Shown: positions 11,486-20,701, counted from the stretch's first letter. The stretch is DNA of 64,000 nucleotides from Toxorhynchites rutilus septentrionalis (GCF_029784135.1 NC_073744.1:17207441-17271440); one strand, 5' to 3'. Program-made: numbers and translations. Notes: a model not told the origin generated them from the sequence alone.

Positions 11486-13793
11486 ATATAATATAATAAA
11501 TTTAAATTACCCAAATCAGTGATTTCAAATTAATACTGTTAAGATAAAATCAATTATGCTGCGCTAAACTGAAAAATATCCCGTTACTCGCGCCAGCTTC
11601 TTACTATACTGCACAAAAAGGCATAACAGTCCCATTTACATTTTACCAAAATTGAGTTCTCTTTGCATCCATTTTTCCATCCTGCATTCATTCCAAGCAA
11701 ACGCTTCCAAACCATTTTAGAAAAATGCATCCCCAGAAAATTCGTTCCCCCTGAAAATGAGGGTTAAACGCAAATTTAAATGTGCATGATAAATCACATT
11801 TTGTTCAGAAAATATGAAAAATACCAAAACTAGTTTCATAATGAAATAATATTTTGGAGTTTGCAATTGGTTTCAACTGATTTTATGCGTTTGATGCAGA
11901 AATTTTTCAGAAACATTACCCTGCAAAATGATTTTTTTGGAATTGGTTTTTTGAACGCCCTAATGAAACTTTCATAAAAATATCAACATGCATCTAAAAC
12001 TATTTTTTGGATAATTATTTATTTATTTGGCCAGCATTTGTACGACGTCGCCCGCTGTGCAGTAGCTTCCCCAGACTTCAATTGGCAACATGCACGCAAA
12101 AAAATCTCATAGAAACTTCTCTCTATTCAGAGAATGTTTTCTTTGCACGAAACCAAGGATTATATAATCAGACTTGCAAAATGTGCATGAACTCATAGCC
12201 TCTTAGTTCATGCAATTTTTGTAATGCGAACTAAATTTCAAGTTCGTTTCTGTGAAAAAGTATTCTACGAAGAAATATTTTAGGATGAATAATTTCTTTC
12301 CGTGCGTGAAAAGAAACGAAACGAAAGCAATGAATACTGCGACATCGGGTGATATGTTTGTACATGATGTTCGTGAATTATGAACATCGTGTTTGTTTAC
12401 AATGTTTATGTTTGTGTATCATTGTTCGCGTTTGGGATAGACATTCAACACTAGCGAAAATCATGTTTGAATTCAAACAAAGACATGTAATTTTCACATC
12501 GGGTGGACATGTGTAAGTGTTTGTCGGAAGACTGCTGGAGACCCCGAAAGCTCCTCTGAATTCGCGATCGGACAAGAGAAGGAGGTACACATCAGGGAAG
12601 AAGAACCCCTGAAAAGGCCAAGATCTGAGTAATGCGAAAGAAGACGAAAGCAGTGGATGGCGTACTGTCGATAACCAGACAGAAAAACGTAAAAAAACAG
12701 AAGGAGAAGAAGAAAAAAGTGGAACAGGAGAAAAAGACACCCGTGCCTCGAGTGTAGCGAAGCAATGGCGAAGACCTAGCCGTTGAAGTGACAGTAGGGG
12801 TGTTGTACGCAGCAATCCTTCGGAAAGTGAGAGACGATCCGGAGTTGTAGGTATTGGGCGAGAACGTCGTGAAAACGCAGAAAGGCGACATTCTCTTCGA
12901 GTTTAAAAACGATTCAGCGGCTAAGAGTTCTGCTTTTGAACAACTCGTAGAGAGGTCGTTAGTCGGAGGCGAAAGTGAGAGCTCTATCCCGGTATTCCAT
13001 CATCAAGTGTCGGTATCTGGACGAGACCACGATCGTGAAGGAACTAAAAAGTGCGTTGCAGTCACAACCTTGGTGGTGTGCCGATGACAATTCGAATGAG
13101 AAAGGCGTACGGTGGGACACAATCGGCCTCAATACGGCTCTCGATAGAAGCTGCGAACAAATTAGTGGAGAAGGGTAAAATAAAAGTGGCGTGGTCTGTG
13201 TGCCCGTTGAAAGCTACCCCTCGTGTGGCCGTGGCGTGCTTTAAATGCATGGGCTTCGGTCATCAGGCGAGAAACTGCGGTGCGGTTCAAGTTAGGTTCA
13301 GTTTTTTAGTCTTCATATTCCAGATGTTTCGAGTTTCATTTTAAATTGAACAGGTTGATAGATTGTGAATTCCAGATTCCTAATTTCAAATCAAGATTCA
13401 AAATACTTAGTTCCAACGGCGCGGAGAATTTATTGTGATCAATGCCAACCACCGGACTCCAACTGTACTAGTTTTTTTTTCGCTTCCAGGCAACTTCGAG
13501 AGAACATCGTCCACTTGCAGTCCATCGAAAAGCAGCAAGCGATGGCATGCCTCTTTGACACCCTGATGGATAGCATCGAGCGGAATCTACACATTAGAAA
13601 TCGTGATCGGTGAGGAAGAACACTTTATGAATTGCTTTCTTGTGTCGTCAGCCTTTGCTCACTTTTTCCTTCTTTGTGCCCTTCCAGATTCACCCAGAAC
13701 CTGTCGGCGTTCCGACGCGATCTCAACGACTCGTTCAAGTCCGGTAACAGCCTGGTCAGCAACCCATCGGTGAACGAAATGGTAGTTTCCTAG
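2601..13793 (+). CDS. XPO7: Exportin-7 (RanBP16/17 family), 11 exons
   Basis: Complete exportin-7, an importin-beta-superfamily karyopherin that binds RanGTP in the nucleus and carries folded cargo through nuclear pores. Inferred exons: 2601-2603, 2662-4445, 4507-4651, 4712-4995, 5060-5250, 5310-5521, 5631-5769, 5830-5907, 6238-6460, 13490-13609, 13688-13793. All junctions are GT-AG, the frame holds through every splice, and the total is 3285 nt (1094 aa), close to the roughly 1087 aa of vertebrate XPO7. Exon 1 contributes only the ATG. Family blocks are collinear throughout: [10 protein letters not shown] (importin-beta N-terminal region), [80 protein letters not shown], and the C-terminal [16 protein letters not shown]. 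The other introns are short (58-330 nt); intron 9 (6461-13489) is 7.0 kb and transposon-filled. Stop is TAG. Confidence 0.95.
5971..5979 (-). terminator. RNA polymerase III terminator of tRNA-Gln
   Basis: An uninterrupted run of nine T on the minus strand begins about 10 nt after the tRNA 3' end, a typical Pol III termination signal. Confidence 0.8.
5990..6061 (-). tRNA. tRNA-Gln(CUG): tRNA-Gln (anticodon CUG)
   Basis: On the minus strand a complete 72-nt cloverleaf starts GGTTCCATGG and ends CGGTGGAACC plus a T discriminator. The 7-bp acceptor stem pairs perfectly, the D arm holds TGTAATGGTTAGCAC (A box), the T arm holds GAGTTCAAATCTC (B box), and the anticodon loop CTCTGAA gives anticodon CUG (plus-strand 6026-6028). 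The gene has no intron. It lies in XPO7 intron 8 (5908-6237), antisense to that gene. It is not the head of a SINE: there is no extended 3' body or target duplication, and a Pol III terminator follows directly. Confidence 0.93.
6710..6809. repeat. End of a foldback repeat (family of 22.44-25.06 kb), left flank of an insertion
   Basis: The sequence AAATGGGTGGGTTATATC, followed by a degenerate GACGTGGGACTACG block and TAGTAATCATTTGTTTG, matches the terminus at 22444 almost base for base. The family sequence resumes at about 8962 (matching roughly 22560-22630), so this copy was split by the element at 6810-8961. Confidence 0.65.
6810..8961. mobile_element. 2.15-kb non-coding TIR element in XPO7 intron 9
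   Basis: The terminal inverted repeats begin GGGCCCTATTCCAGAA on the left and GAGCCCTATTCCAGAA (reverse complement) on the right. They continue into ACGAGACGAGC, with two mismatches in 28. A 3-bp AAT flanks both sides (6807-6809 and 8962-8964), and comparison with the intact repeat at 22.5 kb shows the empty site. Both ends form subterminal hairpins; the right one is the palindrome GAGACGAGCGCTCGTCTC. No transposase is recognisable inside, so this is a non-autonomous element. A 3-bp target duplication suggests PIF/Harbinger, but that is inference. Confidence 0.75.
9190..10227 (+). other. Probable 5' region of an R1-type LINE; TATA-like segment near 9308
   Basis: This is GC-richer than its surroundings and leads into the ORF1 start at 10228. 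A TATAAA-like sequence at about 9308 is followed by TCATTAGTTG near 9331, which resembles a TATA plus initiator pair. It may be the LINE 5'UTR, or a separate older repeat. The left boundary is unknown. Confidence 0.35.
10228..10649 (+). pseudogene. R1-clade LINE ORF1, N-terminal part (split by hAT MITE)
   Basis: Gag-like ORF1 of an R1-clade non-LTR retrotransposon. A clean ATG opens a frame to 10584. The frame contains [13 protein letters not shown], and in the neighbouring frame the text continues [18 protein letters not shown], a coiled-coil-like stretch typical of this region, so one frameshift has occurred near 10545. At 10649 the element is cut by a hAT insertion and resumes at 12543. 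Not functional. Confidence 0.6.
10650..12534. mobile_element. hAT-type MITE inserted in the LINE
   Basis: The terminal inverted repeats are CAGTCTTCCG (10650-10659) and CGGAAGACTG (12525-12534). They are flanked by an exact 8-bp target duplication CTGGAGAC (10642-10649 and 12535-12542). The CAG start and 8-bp duplication are hAT hallmarks. The 1885-bp interior has no transposase. It contains a long AT microsatellite and a direct duplication of about 100 bp (around 11200-11310 and 11985-12095, sharing CCAGACTTCAATTGGCAACA-like text). Confidence 0.85.
11410..11482. repeat. (TA)n microsatellite
   Basis: About 36 uninterrupted TA dinucleotides followed by imperfect TAA/ATA units. The open frame through it (a run of Tyr-Ile) is an artefact. 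Confidence 0.98.
12543..13300 (+). pseudogene. R1-clade LINE ORF1, C-terminal part with CCHC knuckle
   Basis: This continues the ORF1 interrupted at 10649. Recognisable blocks are [38 protein letters not shown], and a zinc knuckle [14 protein letters not shown] (CX2CX4HX4C) near 13240. They lie in three frames, so at least two frameshifts and several stops have accumulated. The element stops just after the knuckle; ORF2 (endonuclease and reverse transcriptase) is absent. The copy lies about 200 bp before XPO7 exon 10. Confidence 0.75.
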
Positions 13794-15470
13794 TAACTTT
13801 AGCAAACACTTCTTTAATCACAGCTGTCCTCGTGTCTCCTATATATGCATATATTTTACACATATACACGTATATGGGCCTACGATTATTAGAGTACCCA
13901 CTAAGTCAAGCCAGATCGTTAGTATATGCAAAGCAGAAATTGAGTGGCTAGTGGCTGGTCGGATGGCTGTAAAATGGCAAAATGTGTTGTCTGAGAGCAT
14001 TGATTGTGATGTAGCAGAAAAGCGTTGAAGCGAACAATAAAGTTAGTGATCAGTTTTAATGCACGCGTACGACAGGTCCTGTACAGATTTCCAACTTTGA
14101 ATTATGTTTCCCTTTTATGCGGTATTGGAACTGATTACTGGCTAATGCACTGTTGGGGAGAGAAAGTAAATAAGAGCAGAAACAAGAACAATTTGGCATT
14201 TAATATCTAGGACGCGTTTCGGTTTACCTCTCGAGGGGCATAAATCATTCATCCATTTTCATTCCTTCTATCAATCAAACAATCAAATCGAACCAAATCT
14301 GGATCACTTTTTCACATTTCCTTCCTTATTTTCTCCGCAGCTTGACTAACGCGTGCGCATTTCGTCCTGTCCTTCATCTCTCGGGTGAAGAAAAGGAACA
14401 TTGGGACCCCTCGACCTCCCGGTTTTTTTTCGATTTAGGTTACCTCTGTTACCCCCATTGGTGTGCTAAAATTGGTCCCAGAAGTATCCCGGAAATGTCA
14501 ACCACTTCTTTTTCACTTTTTTTTATTGTAATTTACATGAACTGCAACTTGCATTTGAGCAATTTAAAGTCGATTGATTATAATCGACACTGGAGAGTGT
14601 GTGAAGGTGTGCAGAAATGGTTAGCGAGAGGGAATGATCCCCATGAGGAGCGTATATCCTCTTTTTTTCTGCGGAATGTGGACAGAAAAAAAATTAAAAA
14701 TTTAAGGTGTGTATGATTTTCTTTTTTTTTGCATCAATGAATGAATGCTCTCGATTTAATTTTTCCAAAAGAAACTGACAAACGAGCGTATATTTATAGT
14801 TTTTAGTAGAGTAAAATGTCCAGCTGAAAGATCTTCTCATTTGAACGAGAGGATATATTGTTACATAATTACACACGTTGGTAAATAAGTTTATATGTGA
14901 AACGAAGATAGTAAACAGTAAGTGGAAGTCAGACAAGCCCGTACGTTAGATTGGTAGGCAGGTAAAACAAATACTACATGTAAAAAATCACACACACGCA
15001 CTCCGCTATGAAAAGAAAGCTAAACATCCCGATTAGTAAAAAAAAGTTAGTGTAAAAATAATATTCCAATCAAAGGACAGCGCTTGTGAGAGAGAGTGTG
15101 TGGAAGATATAAGCAGGTATAAAAAATACGAAAGAAATTAACAAAAAAAAAAGCATCGTGAGAGTAAACCAAGAATATAACTTTTAAGCAAATTAACTGA
15201 GTTGTAAAATTGTGCGTTTAGCGAAATGCAGGAAACAATTATTGAGCCAGACAGAGGTGGGTCCGCAGAGAGAGAGAGAGAGAAAGAGGGTGGAAATAGA
15301 AAGTCGGTATTAGATTTTTTACACGATTGCAGTCCCGGTCAATGATCCGAAAGCCTTGGAAGTAACGCTAAGAGTGACGAAGTGAAAATAACCGTAGAAT
15401 GAAATTGATTTTAAACATAACGTTTGCATTAAAAAATGGACGAAAATTGCACTGACGAAACTACCCATGC
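13794..15470 (+). other. XPO7 3' flank / probable 3'UTR
   Basis: AT-rich, low-complexity sequence free of recognisable transposon termini follows the XPO7 stop. An AATAAA lies at 14036-14041, about 245 bp past the stop, and is the simplest candidate poly(A) signal; later signals are possible. Nothing coding is supported here. Confidence 0.45.
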
Positions 15471-15544
15471 AGCATCAATCGTAGTAACCCGTTGAGTCAG
15501 CAGAACCAAAAATTGACAGCTCTATTAGTCGAACTCCAACCGTG

Positions 15545-15778
15545 ATGGCAAAAACAGTGAAGCTACTTCGATCAGAAGTGTACACGATCAAAGCACTGTA
15601 CCCCGCCGCGTCGAAAACGGACATCGTGCGGCACTCTGTGGACGCCGGATACGCCCGTTCCGGTATTTACAACATCTTGGCACTATTGGGCAACAATCAG
15701 AGCATCGAAAGAAAGCCCGGTTCCGGACTGCCGACAACCCTGAGCGACAAGAACCTCCAAAGGATGCTGAAGAGGAAG
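15545..15778 (+). pseudogene. DD37E Tc1/mariner transposase copy 2, 5' part
   Basis: Starts at ATG 15545. The N-terminal DNA-binding domain is open (SKTDIVRHSVDAGYARSGIY, then SIERKPGSGLP) up to codon AAG at 15776-15778, where the gypsy element is inserted. It is the same family as the copy at 385-1110. The rest of the gene lies at 20702-21345. Confidence 0.75.
15774..15778. repeat. Target-site duplication GGAAG, left
   Basis: The 5-bp duplication GGAAG occurs here and at 20697-20701 and directly flanks the two LTRs, as expected of a Ty3/gypsy integrase. Confidence 0.92.
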
Positions 15779-16050
15779 TGTTGGGAGGACATCCCACCAA
15801 CCATCAATTGGCGTTACCAAATTTGCCAGCGGGGCTCTCCAGCTGACAGCCGTCAGCTTGACAGATGCCGCCGCGGCTCTCGGTTTACATTGTCGTCGAC
15901 AACGACAGCCATCATTGGAACACAAGTAAAAAGATTTGCGATTAGCAGCTCGCGCACATTAGTTTTATTGTTCGTAGTTATCGTTTAATAAATATATGTA
16001 TTTTTACCACTAATCGCGAGTTGCTTATTCATAACCCACATATCGCAACA
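15779..16050 (+). repeat. 5' LTR
   Basis: 272 bp, starting TGTTGGGAGG and ending ATATCGCAACA. The poly(A) signal AATAAA lies at 15987-15992. The inner repeat ACTAATCGCGAG mirrors GCGATTAGCAGCTCGCG upstream and can form a stem around that signal. Confidence 0.95.
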
Positions 16051-16068
16051 GTGGCGACGAGATAGTGG
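16051..16068 (+). promoter_or_regulatory. Candidate tRNA primer-binding site
   Basis: The sequence GTGGCGACGAGATAGTGG follows the 5' LTR directly, the standard position of the minus-strand primer-binding site. I cannot assign the primer tRNA without a tRNA set. Confidence 0.55.
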
Positions 16069-16152
16069 TGGAGTTGAGCTAATTTAGTTCGTTTATCCGG
16101 GAAAAAAAAACGCTTTTCGTGAATTGCCTGAAAGCACGTGGAAATTTTCGCA

Positions 16153-19100
16153 ATGGCGACCAATCATGCCGGTGCAGCAAGTGGAGCAGCTCAACAGCAG
16201 CCGAACTTTCCGGATGCCATTTTGCGGATCCTGAACAATCAACACACGCTCATAACGCAGTTGTCGCAGCAGATATCAGCCACCCAGACTGCCATCACGA
16301 AGTTGTCCTGCAATGAAACCGTACTGGATTCCCTCTCAAGCAACATAGCGGAATTCGTATACGAGAAAGAGAGCGGGCACACATTCGACGCGTGGTTTTC
16401 CCGCTACACCGATCTCTTTGAGAAGGACGCCGCCAAATTGGATGACGCTGCTAAGGTTAGACTCCTCCTACGGAAAATGAGCCCACCGGACCACGAGCGC
16501 TACCACAGCTTTATCTTACCAAAGCTCGCTCGTGAGTACACCTTCGCCGAAACGGTAGAAAAATTGAAATCACTGTTCGGTGCGTTCACTTCAATCTTTC
16601 GTCGACGGTACAACTGCCTCCAGACAACCAAGGAGGACAGTGAGGATTATCTCGCCTACTCGTGCCGGGTGAATAAGTCCTGTGTTGACTTCAAACTGTC
16701 AGAACTTACTGAAGAACAATTCAAGTGTCTGACGTTTGTGTGTGGCCTCAAGTCCAAGCAAGACGCCGAGATCAGAATGCGGCTAATCAACAAGCTCAAT
16801 GAAGCTGCGGATCTTACTCTTCAACAAGTAGTTGAGCAATGCAACAACCTCGTCAACCTCAAGATGGACACTGTTATGGTAGAAAACCCATCGGGAGTGA
16901 ATTTCGTTGCTCACAACCAGAAGAACAGTCGTCGATCAACCAGCAGCACTCCCTCGCACGATCAGCCCAGAACACCCTGTTGGTCCTGCGGAGGGATGCA
17001 CTTCAGCAAAGATTGCCGTTTTCGCGATCGCAAATGTCGCGACTGCGGTAAGCAAGGTCACCGAGAAGGGTACTGCGCATGTTTTTCATCGAAGTCGGCA
17101 GCGAGCGGTTCGAGAAAGCAGCTACCGAAGAAAATCAAGATGAAGAAGAAGCGTGAGCAGTCAACAAAGACGGTGACAGTTCGGAACATTCATCAGGGTC
17201 GAAAATTCATCGAAGTCCAACTCAACGGTGTCCCTCTCCGACTGCAGTTGGACACTGGGTCGGACATATCCATCATCTCGCATCAGTCGTGGGTCAAACT
17301 TGGTCGTCCGAAAGTACTGCCAGCAAGTTGTCGAGCAAAAACAGCGTCCGGGGAGCCGCTGAAACTTATTTCAGAGCTGCAGTGTAGCATCACCCTCAAC
17401 AACATCACCAGAGAGGGTAAGTGTTACGTATCAGCTCCTAACGTTAATCTCGACATTTTAGGCATCGATATGATGGACCAGTTCGGTCTGTGGAACCAAC
17501 CGATCACGGCGTTCTGCAACCAAGTTACTAGTCAGCAGACCCAAGACGTTTCCGACCTTCGGGCCGGGTTTCCCGACGTTTTTACCACGAAAATGGGCAT
17601 GTACAACAAGACGCCGGTAAAGCTGGTGCTGAAGGATGATCCCAAGCCGGTGTTTCGACCAAAACGGCCGGTGGCTTACAGCATGGAGAGCGTCGTGGAA
17701 GAGGAACTTCACCGGTTGGAAAGCCTTGACATCATCAAAAAGGTTGACTTTTCCGACTGGGCAGCACCAATAGTCGTTGTGCGGAAGCCTAACGGGACGG
17801 TCCGCATATGTGCGGATTATTCGACGGGGTTAAACGCAGCACTAGAGCCGAACTGCTATCCGCTCCCTCTACCCGAAGACATCTTCACAAAGATGGCCAA
17901 CTGCCGGTACTTCAGCCACATTGATCTGTCGGACGCCTACCTCCAGGTCCAGGTCGATGAGGCAAGCCAACCACTTCTTACAATCAACACGCATAAAGGC
18001 CTCTACCAGTTCACCAGACTGTCACCCGGCGTCAAATCAGCTCCGGGAGCGTTCCAGCAAATAATGGATACCATGCTTGCTGGTCTGGAATGTACCTCTG
18101 GTTATCTGGATGACATCCTGGTAGGGGGCCGAACGTTGGAGGAATATCGTCGGAACCTGTATCGGGTCCTCACTCGCCTGCAGGAATTTGGGTTCACCGT
18201 ACGCATTGAAAAATGCAGTTTCAACATGCGCCAAGTGAAATATCTGGGTCAAATTCTCGATGGAGATGGCATTCGACCAGACCCGGAGAAGGTAGCAGCA
18301 ATTGCCAACATGCCACCCCCGCACGACGTTTCTACACTTCGCTCGTACCTAGGTGCCATTAATTATTATGGCAAATATGTAAAGGAAATGCGCACTCTTC
18401 GGCAGCCGCTAGACCAGCTGCTGAAAGCGGACACCAAGTTCGAGTGGTCGTCCGCCTGCCAAAAGTCATTCGATCGCTTCCGGGAGGTTCTTCAATCACC
18501 ATTGCTTCTGACGCACTACAACCCTAACATGGAAATCGTCGTGTCGGCGGATGCATCAACGGTCGGGCTGGGAGCCCGCATCGCCCACAGATTTCCCGAT
18601 GGGTCCATCAAAGCCATTTATCACGTGTCCCGTAGCCTAACCCCAGCCGAAAGCAACTACAGTCAAGTCGAAAAGGAGGGCTTGGCACTGGTGTTCGCAG
18701 GGACGCGGTTTCATAGAATGCTGTTCGGTCGTCGATTCACTTTGGAGACCGATCATAAACCGCTCCTGCAGATATTTGGCTCAAAGAAAGGTATTCCCAC
18801 CTACACCGCTAACAGGCTCCAGCGGTGGGCCTTAACCTTTCTCCTTTACGATTTCGAAATCCGCTACATCTCTACGGATAGCTTCGGTCACGCGGACATA
18901 CTCTCCAGACTCATCAACCGTCACGTGCGACCAGAAGAGGAATACGTGATTGCCAATCTCCAACTGGAACACAGCATTCGCACCGTCATCAACGAGTCGC
19001 TGCAGGTTTTCCCGCTCTCGTTCAAGGCCATCCAGAGCGGAACCAAAAGCGACGCGAATTTGCAGCAAATCATTCGTTTCGTCAACGAAGGCTGGCCGTC

Positions 19101-20634
19101 GAAGAAGACCAGCATTACCGATCCCGGAATCCAACAATTTTATCAACGTCGGGAGTGTCTCTCCGTCGTAGCTGGATGCCTACTCTATGGTGAAAGGTTG
19201 GTCATCCCGCCAACGTTCAAAAAGCGCGTTCTCCAACAGCTGCATAAAGGACACCCCGGAGTTGAACGAATGCGTTCCGTCGCTCGTCAATATGTTTACT
19301 GGCCAAACATCGACGACGAGGTAGCGAAGCTTGTCGCTTCGTGCAACGAGTGTGCCAGCGTAGCTAAGACAGACCGGAAGACTACCATGGAATCCTGGCC
19401 CGCACCGGAGAAACCGTGGCAACGGTTACATCTGGATTACGCCGGTCCGCTGGATAGGAACTATTTTCTCATTCTGGTGGATTCGTTCACCAAATGGCCA
19501 GAAGTCGTACGAACCAAGGAGATCACCACCACAGCAACCTTGCGAATCCTTCGTGGCATCTTCGCAAGATACGGTCAGCCGGAAACATTGGTCACAGATA
19601 ATGGGACACAACTCACCAGCGACCGGTTCGAATCATACTGCGACACGAACGGTATCGTTCACCTGAAGACAGCGCCATTCCATCCACAGTCAAATGGACT
19701 AGCAGAGAGGTTTGTCGACACGTTTAAACGGTCGCTCAAGAAAATCACCGCAGGGGGGGAAACCCTCGACGAAGCCATCGATACCTTCCTCCTGTGCTAC
19801 AGAACAACACCCTGTCGCAGCGCACCTGGTGGGAAATCTCCCGCTAACCTGATGTATGGACGCCCGATCCGTACGTCTCTGGAATTACTTCGCCCGCCTA
19901 AGCCGCTCTACAAGTTACCTAGTACTAAACAGGAAAAGCAATTCAACCGGAAGCACGGCGCGAAAGCTCGAAGTTACGATTCACAAGATCTCGTCTGGGC
20001 TAAGGTCTACTCAGCCAACAAGTGGACCTGGCAGCCTGGCACGGTGATCGAGCGCATCGGTCGGGTTATGTATAACATCTGGCTGCCTGTGAAGCAAAAT
20101 CTCGTTCGATCCCACTGCAACCAACTGCGGACTCGTCACGAATCTGAAATAAACGCAGAAGCTGAGACGATACCGGAAACTGCCCAAGTACCGTTGTCTA
20201 TTCTCCTGGACAGTTGGGGTTTACGTCCTACTCCTGAGCCGGAAGCTGAGGAACTCGACTTGCCAGCCGAACTCCAAGAAGATCTGCAGCCACAGATTAG
20301 TCGTCGACGTCAACGAGCCTCCCTTAGCACGCAACAGCAACAACCGATTCTTACTCGTCAGTCTTCGAGATCTCGAAGGCAGCCTGCGAGGTACAATCCG
20401 TATCAACTTTATTGTAAGGGGAGGTGTTGGGAGGACATCCCACCAACCATCAATTGGCGTTACCAAATTTGCCAGCGGGGCTCTCCAGCTGACAGCCGTC
20501 AGCTTGACAGATGCTGCCGCGGCTCTCGGTTTACATTGTCGTCGACAACGACAGCCATCATTGGAACACAAGTAAAAAGATTTGCGATTAGCAGCTCGCG
20601 CACATTAGTTTTATTGTTCGTAGTTATCGTTTAA
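16153..20634 (+). CDS. Gag-Pol polyprotein of the gypsy element
   Basis: The first in-frame ATG is 16153 (an upstream GTG at 16138 is not a eukaryotic start), giving 1493 aa. Domains in order: Gag; two zinc knuckles from about residue 276 (CWSCGGMHFSKDC, then CRDCGKQGHREGYC); aspartic protease near 367 (LDTGSDISII); reverse transcriptase with YLDD at 651-654; RNase H (VSADASTVGLGA); integrase with an HHCC zinc finger from about 1031 (HKGHPGVERM ... CNEC) and catalytic Asp near 1094, Asp1149 (TDNGTQ) and Glu1185, spacing DD35E. No internal stop or frameshift. The frame has no stop before the 3' LTR: it reads through the polypurine tract and adds about 69 LTR-encoded residues, ending at a TAA that overlaps the LTR poly(A) signal. 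It looks coding-competent; activity is not shown. Confidence 0.95.
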   Translation: MATNHAGAASGAAQQQPNFPDAILRILNNQHTLITQLSQQISATQTAITKLSCNETVLDSLSSNIAEFVYEKESGHTFDAWFSRYTDLFEKDAAKLDDAAKVRLLLRKMSPPDHERYHSFILPKLAREYTFAETVEKLKSLFGAFTSIFRRRYNCLQTTKEDSEDYLAYSCRVNKSCVDFKLSELTEEQFKCLTFVCGLKSKQDAEIRMRLINKLNEAADLTLQQVVEQCNNLVNLKMDTVMVENPSGVNFVAHNQKNSRRSTSSTPSHDQPRTPCWSCGGMHFSKDCRFRDRKCRDCGKQGHREGYCACFSSKSAASGSRKQLPKKIKMKKKREQSTKTVTVRNIHQGRKFIEVQLNGVPLRLQLDTGSDISIISHQSWVKLGRPKVLPASCRAKTASGEPLKLISELQCSITLNNITREGKCYVSAPNVNLDILGIDMMDQFGLWNQPITAFCNQVTSQQTQDVSDLRAGFPDVFTTKMGMYNKTPVKLVLKDDPKPVFRPKRPVAYSMESVVEEELHRLESLDIIKKVDFSDWAAPIVVVRKPNGTVRICADYSTGLNAALEPNCYPLPLPEDIFTKMANCRYFSHIDLSDAYLQVQVDEASQPLLTINTHKGLYQFTRLSPGVKSAPGAFQQIMDTMLAGLECTSGYLDDILVGGRTLEEYRRNLYRVLTRLQEFGFTVRIEKCSFNMRQVKYLGQILDGDGIRPDPEKVAAIANMPPPHDVSTLRSYLGAINYYGKYVKEMRTLRQPLDQLLKADTKFEWSSACQKSFDRFREVLQSPLLLTHYNPNMEIVVSADASTVGLGARIAHRFPDGSIKAIYHVSRSLTPAESNYSQVEKEGLALVFAGTRFHRMLFGRRFTLETDHKPLLQIFGSKKGIPTYTANRLQRWALTFLLYDFEIRYISTDSFGHADILSRLINRHVRPEEEYVIANLQLEHSIRTVINESLQVFPLSFKAIQSGTKSDANLQQIIRFVNEGWPSKKTSITDPGIQQFYQRRECLSVVAGCLLYGERLVIPPTFKKRVLQQLHKGHPGVERMRSVARQYVYWPNIDDEVAKLVASCNECASVAKTDRKTTMESWPAPEKPWQRLHLDYAGPLDRNYFLILVDSFTKWPEVVRTKEITTTATLRILRGIFARYGQPETLVTDNGTQLTSDRFESYCDTNGIVHLKTAPFHPQSNGLAERFVDTFKRSLKKITAGGETLDEAIDTFLLCYRTTPCRSAPGGKSPANLMYGRPIRTSLELLRPPKPLYKLPSTKQEKQFNRKHGAKARSYDSQDLVWAKVYSANKWTWQPGTVIERIGRVMYNIWLPVKQNLVRSHCNQLRTRHESEINAEAETIPETAQVPLSILLDSWGLRPTPEPEAEELDLPAELQEDLQPQISRRRQRASLSTQQQQPILTRQSSRSRRQPARYNPYQLYCKGRCWEDIPPTINWRYQICQRGSPADSRQLDRCCRGSRFTLSSTTTAIIGTQVKRFAISSSRTLVLLFVVIV
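20416..20424 (+). promoter_or_regulatory. Polypurine tract
   Basis: AAGGGGAGG lies immediately before the 3' LTR and would prime plus-strand DNA synthesis. It is inside the Gag-Pol frame. Confidence 0.85.
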
Positions 20635-20696
20635 TAAATATATGTATTTTTACCACTAATCGCGAGTTGCTTATTCATAACCCACATATCGCAACA
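20425..20696 (+). repeat. 3' LTR
   Basis: 272 bp, identical to the 5' LTR except T for C at 20515. Confidence 0.95.
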
Positions 20697-20701
20697 GGAA
20701 G
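20697..20701. repeat. Target-site duplication GGAAG, right
   Basis: Second copy of the 5-bp duplication flanking the LTR retrotransposon. Confidence 0.92.

Larger units (their letters stand above)
15779..20696 (+). mobile_element. Full-length Ty3/gypsy LTR retrotransposon
   Basis: 4918-bp element: 272-bp LTRs (TG...CA), 5-bp GGAAG duplication, candidate primer-binding site from 16051, one Gag-Pol frame, and polypurine tract AAGGGGAGG (20416-20424) directly before the 3' LTR. The LTRs differ at a single position (C at 15869, T at 20515), so the insertion is recent. The single-frame layout and absence of an envelope gene or chromodomain fit Mag-like gypsy elements; the lineage is inferred. It is inserted within the DD37E pseudogene, downstream of XPO7 and in the same orientation. 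Confidence 0.95.

Noticed and set aside
11075..11491. 138-codon plus-strand frame
   Set aside because: Its C-terminal third is translation of a TA microsatellite and the rest lies inside a non-coding hAT MITE.
12378..12891. 145- and 99-codon antisense frames
   Set aside because: They lie opposite the R1 ORF1 remnant, are Ser/Phe-rich shadows, and share no motif with any family I know.
16138..16152. Upstream in-frame start of Gag-Pol
   Set aside because: The codon is GTG; the first ATG in frame is at 16153.
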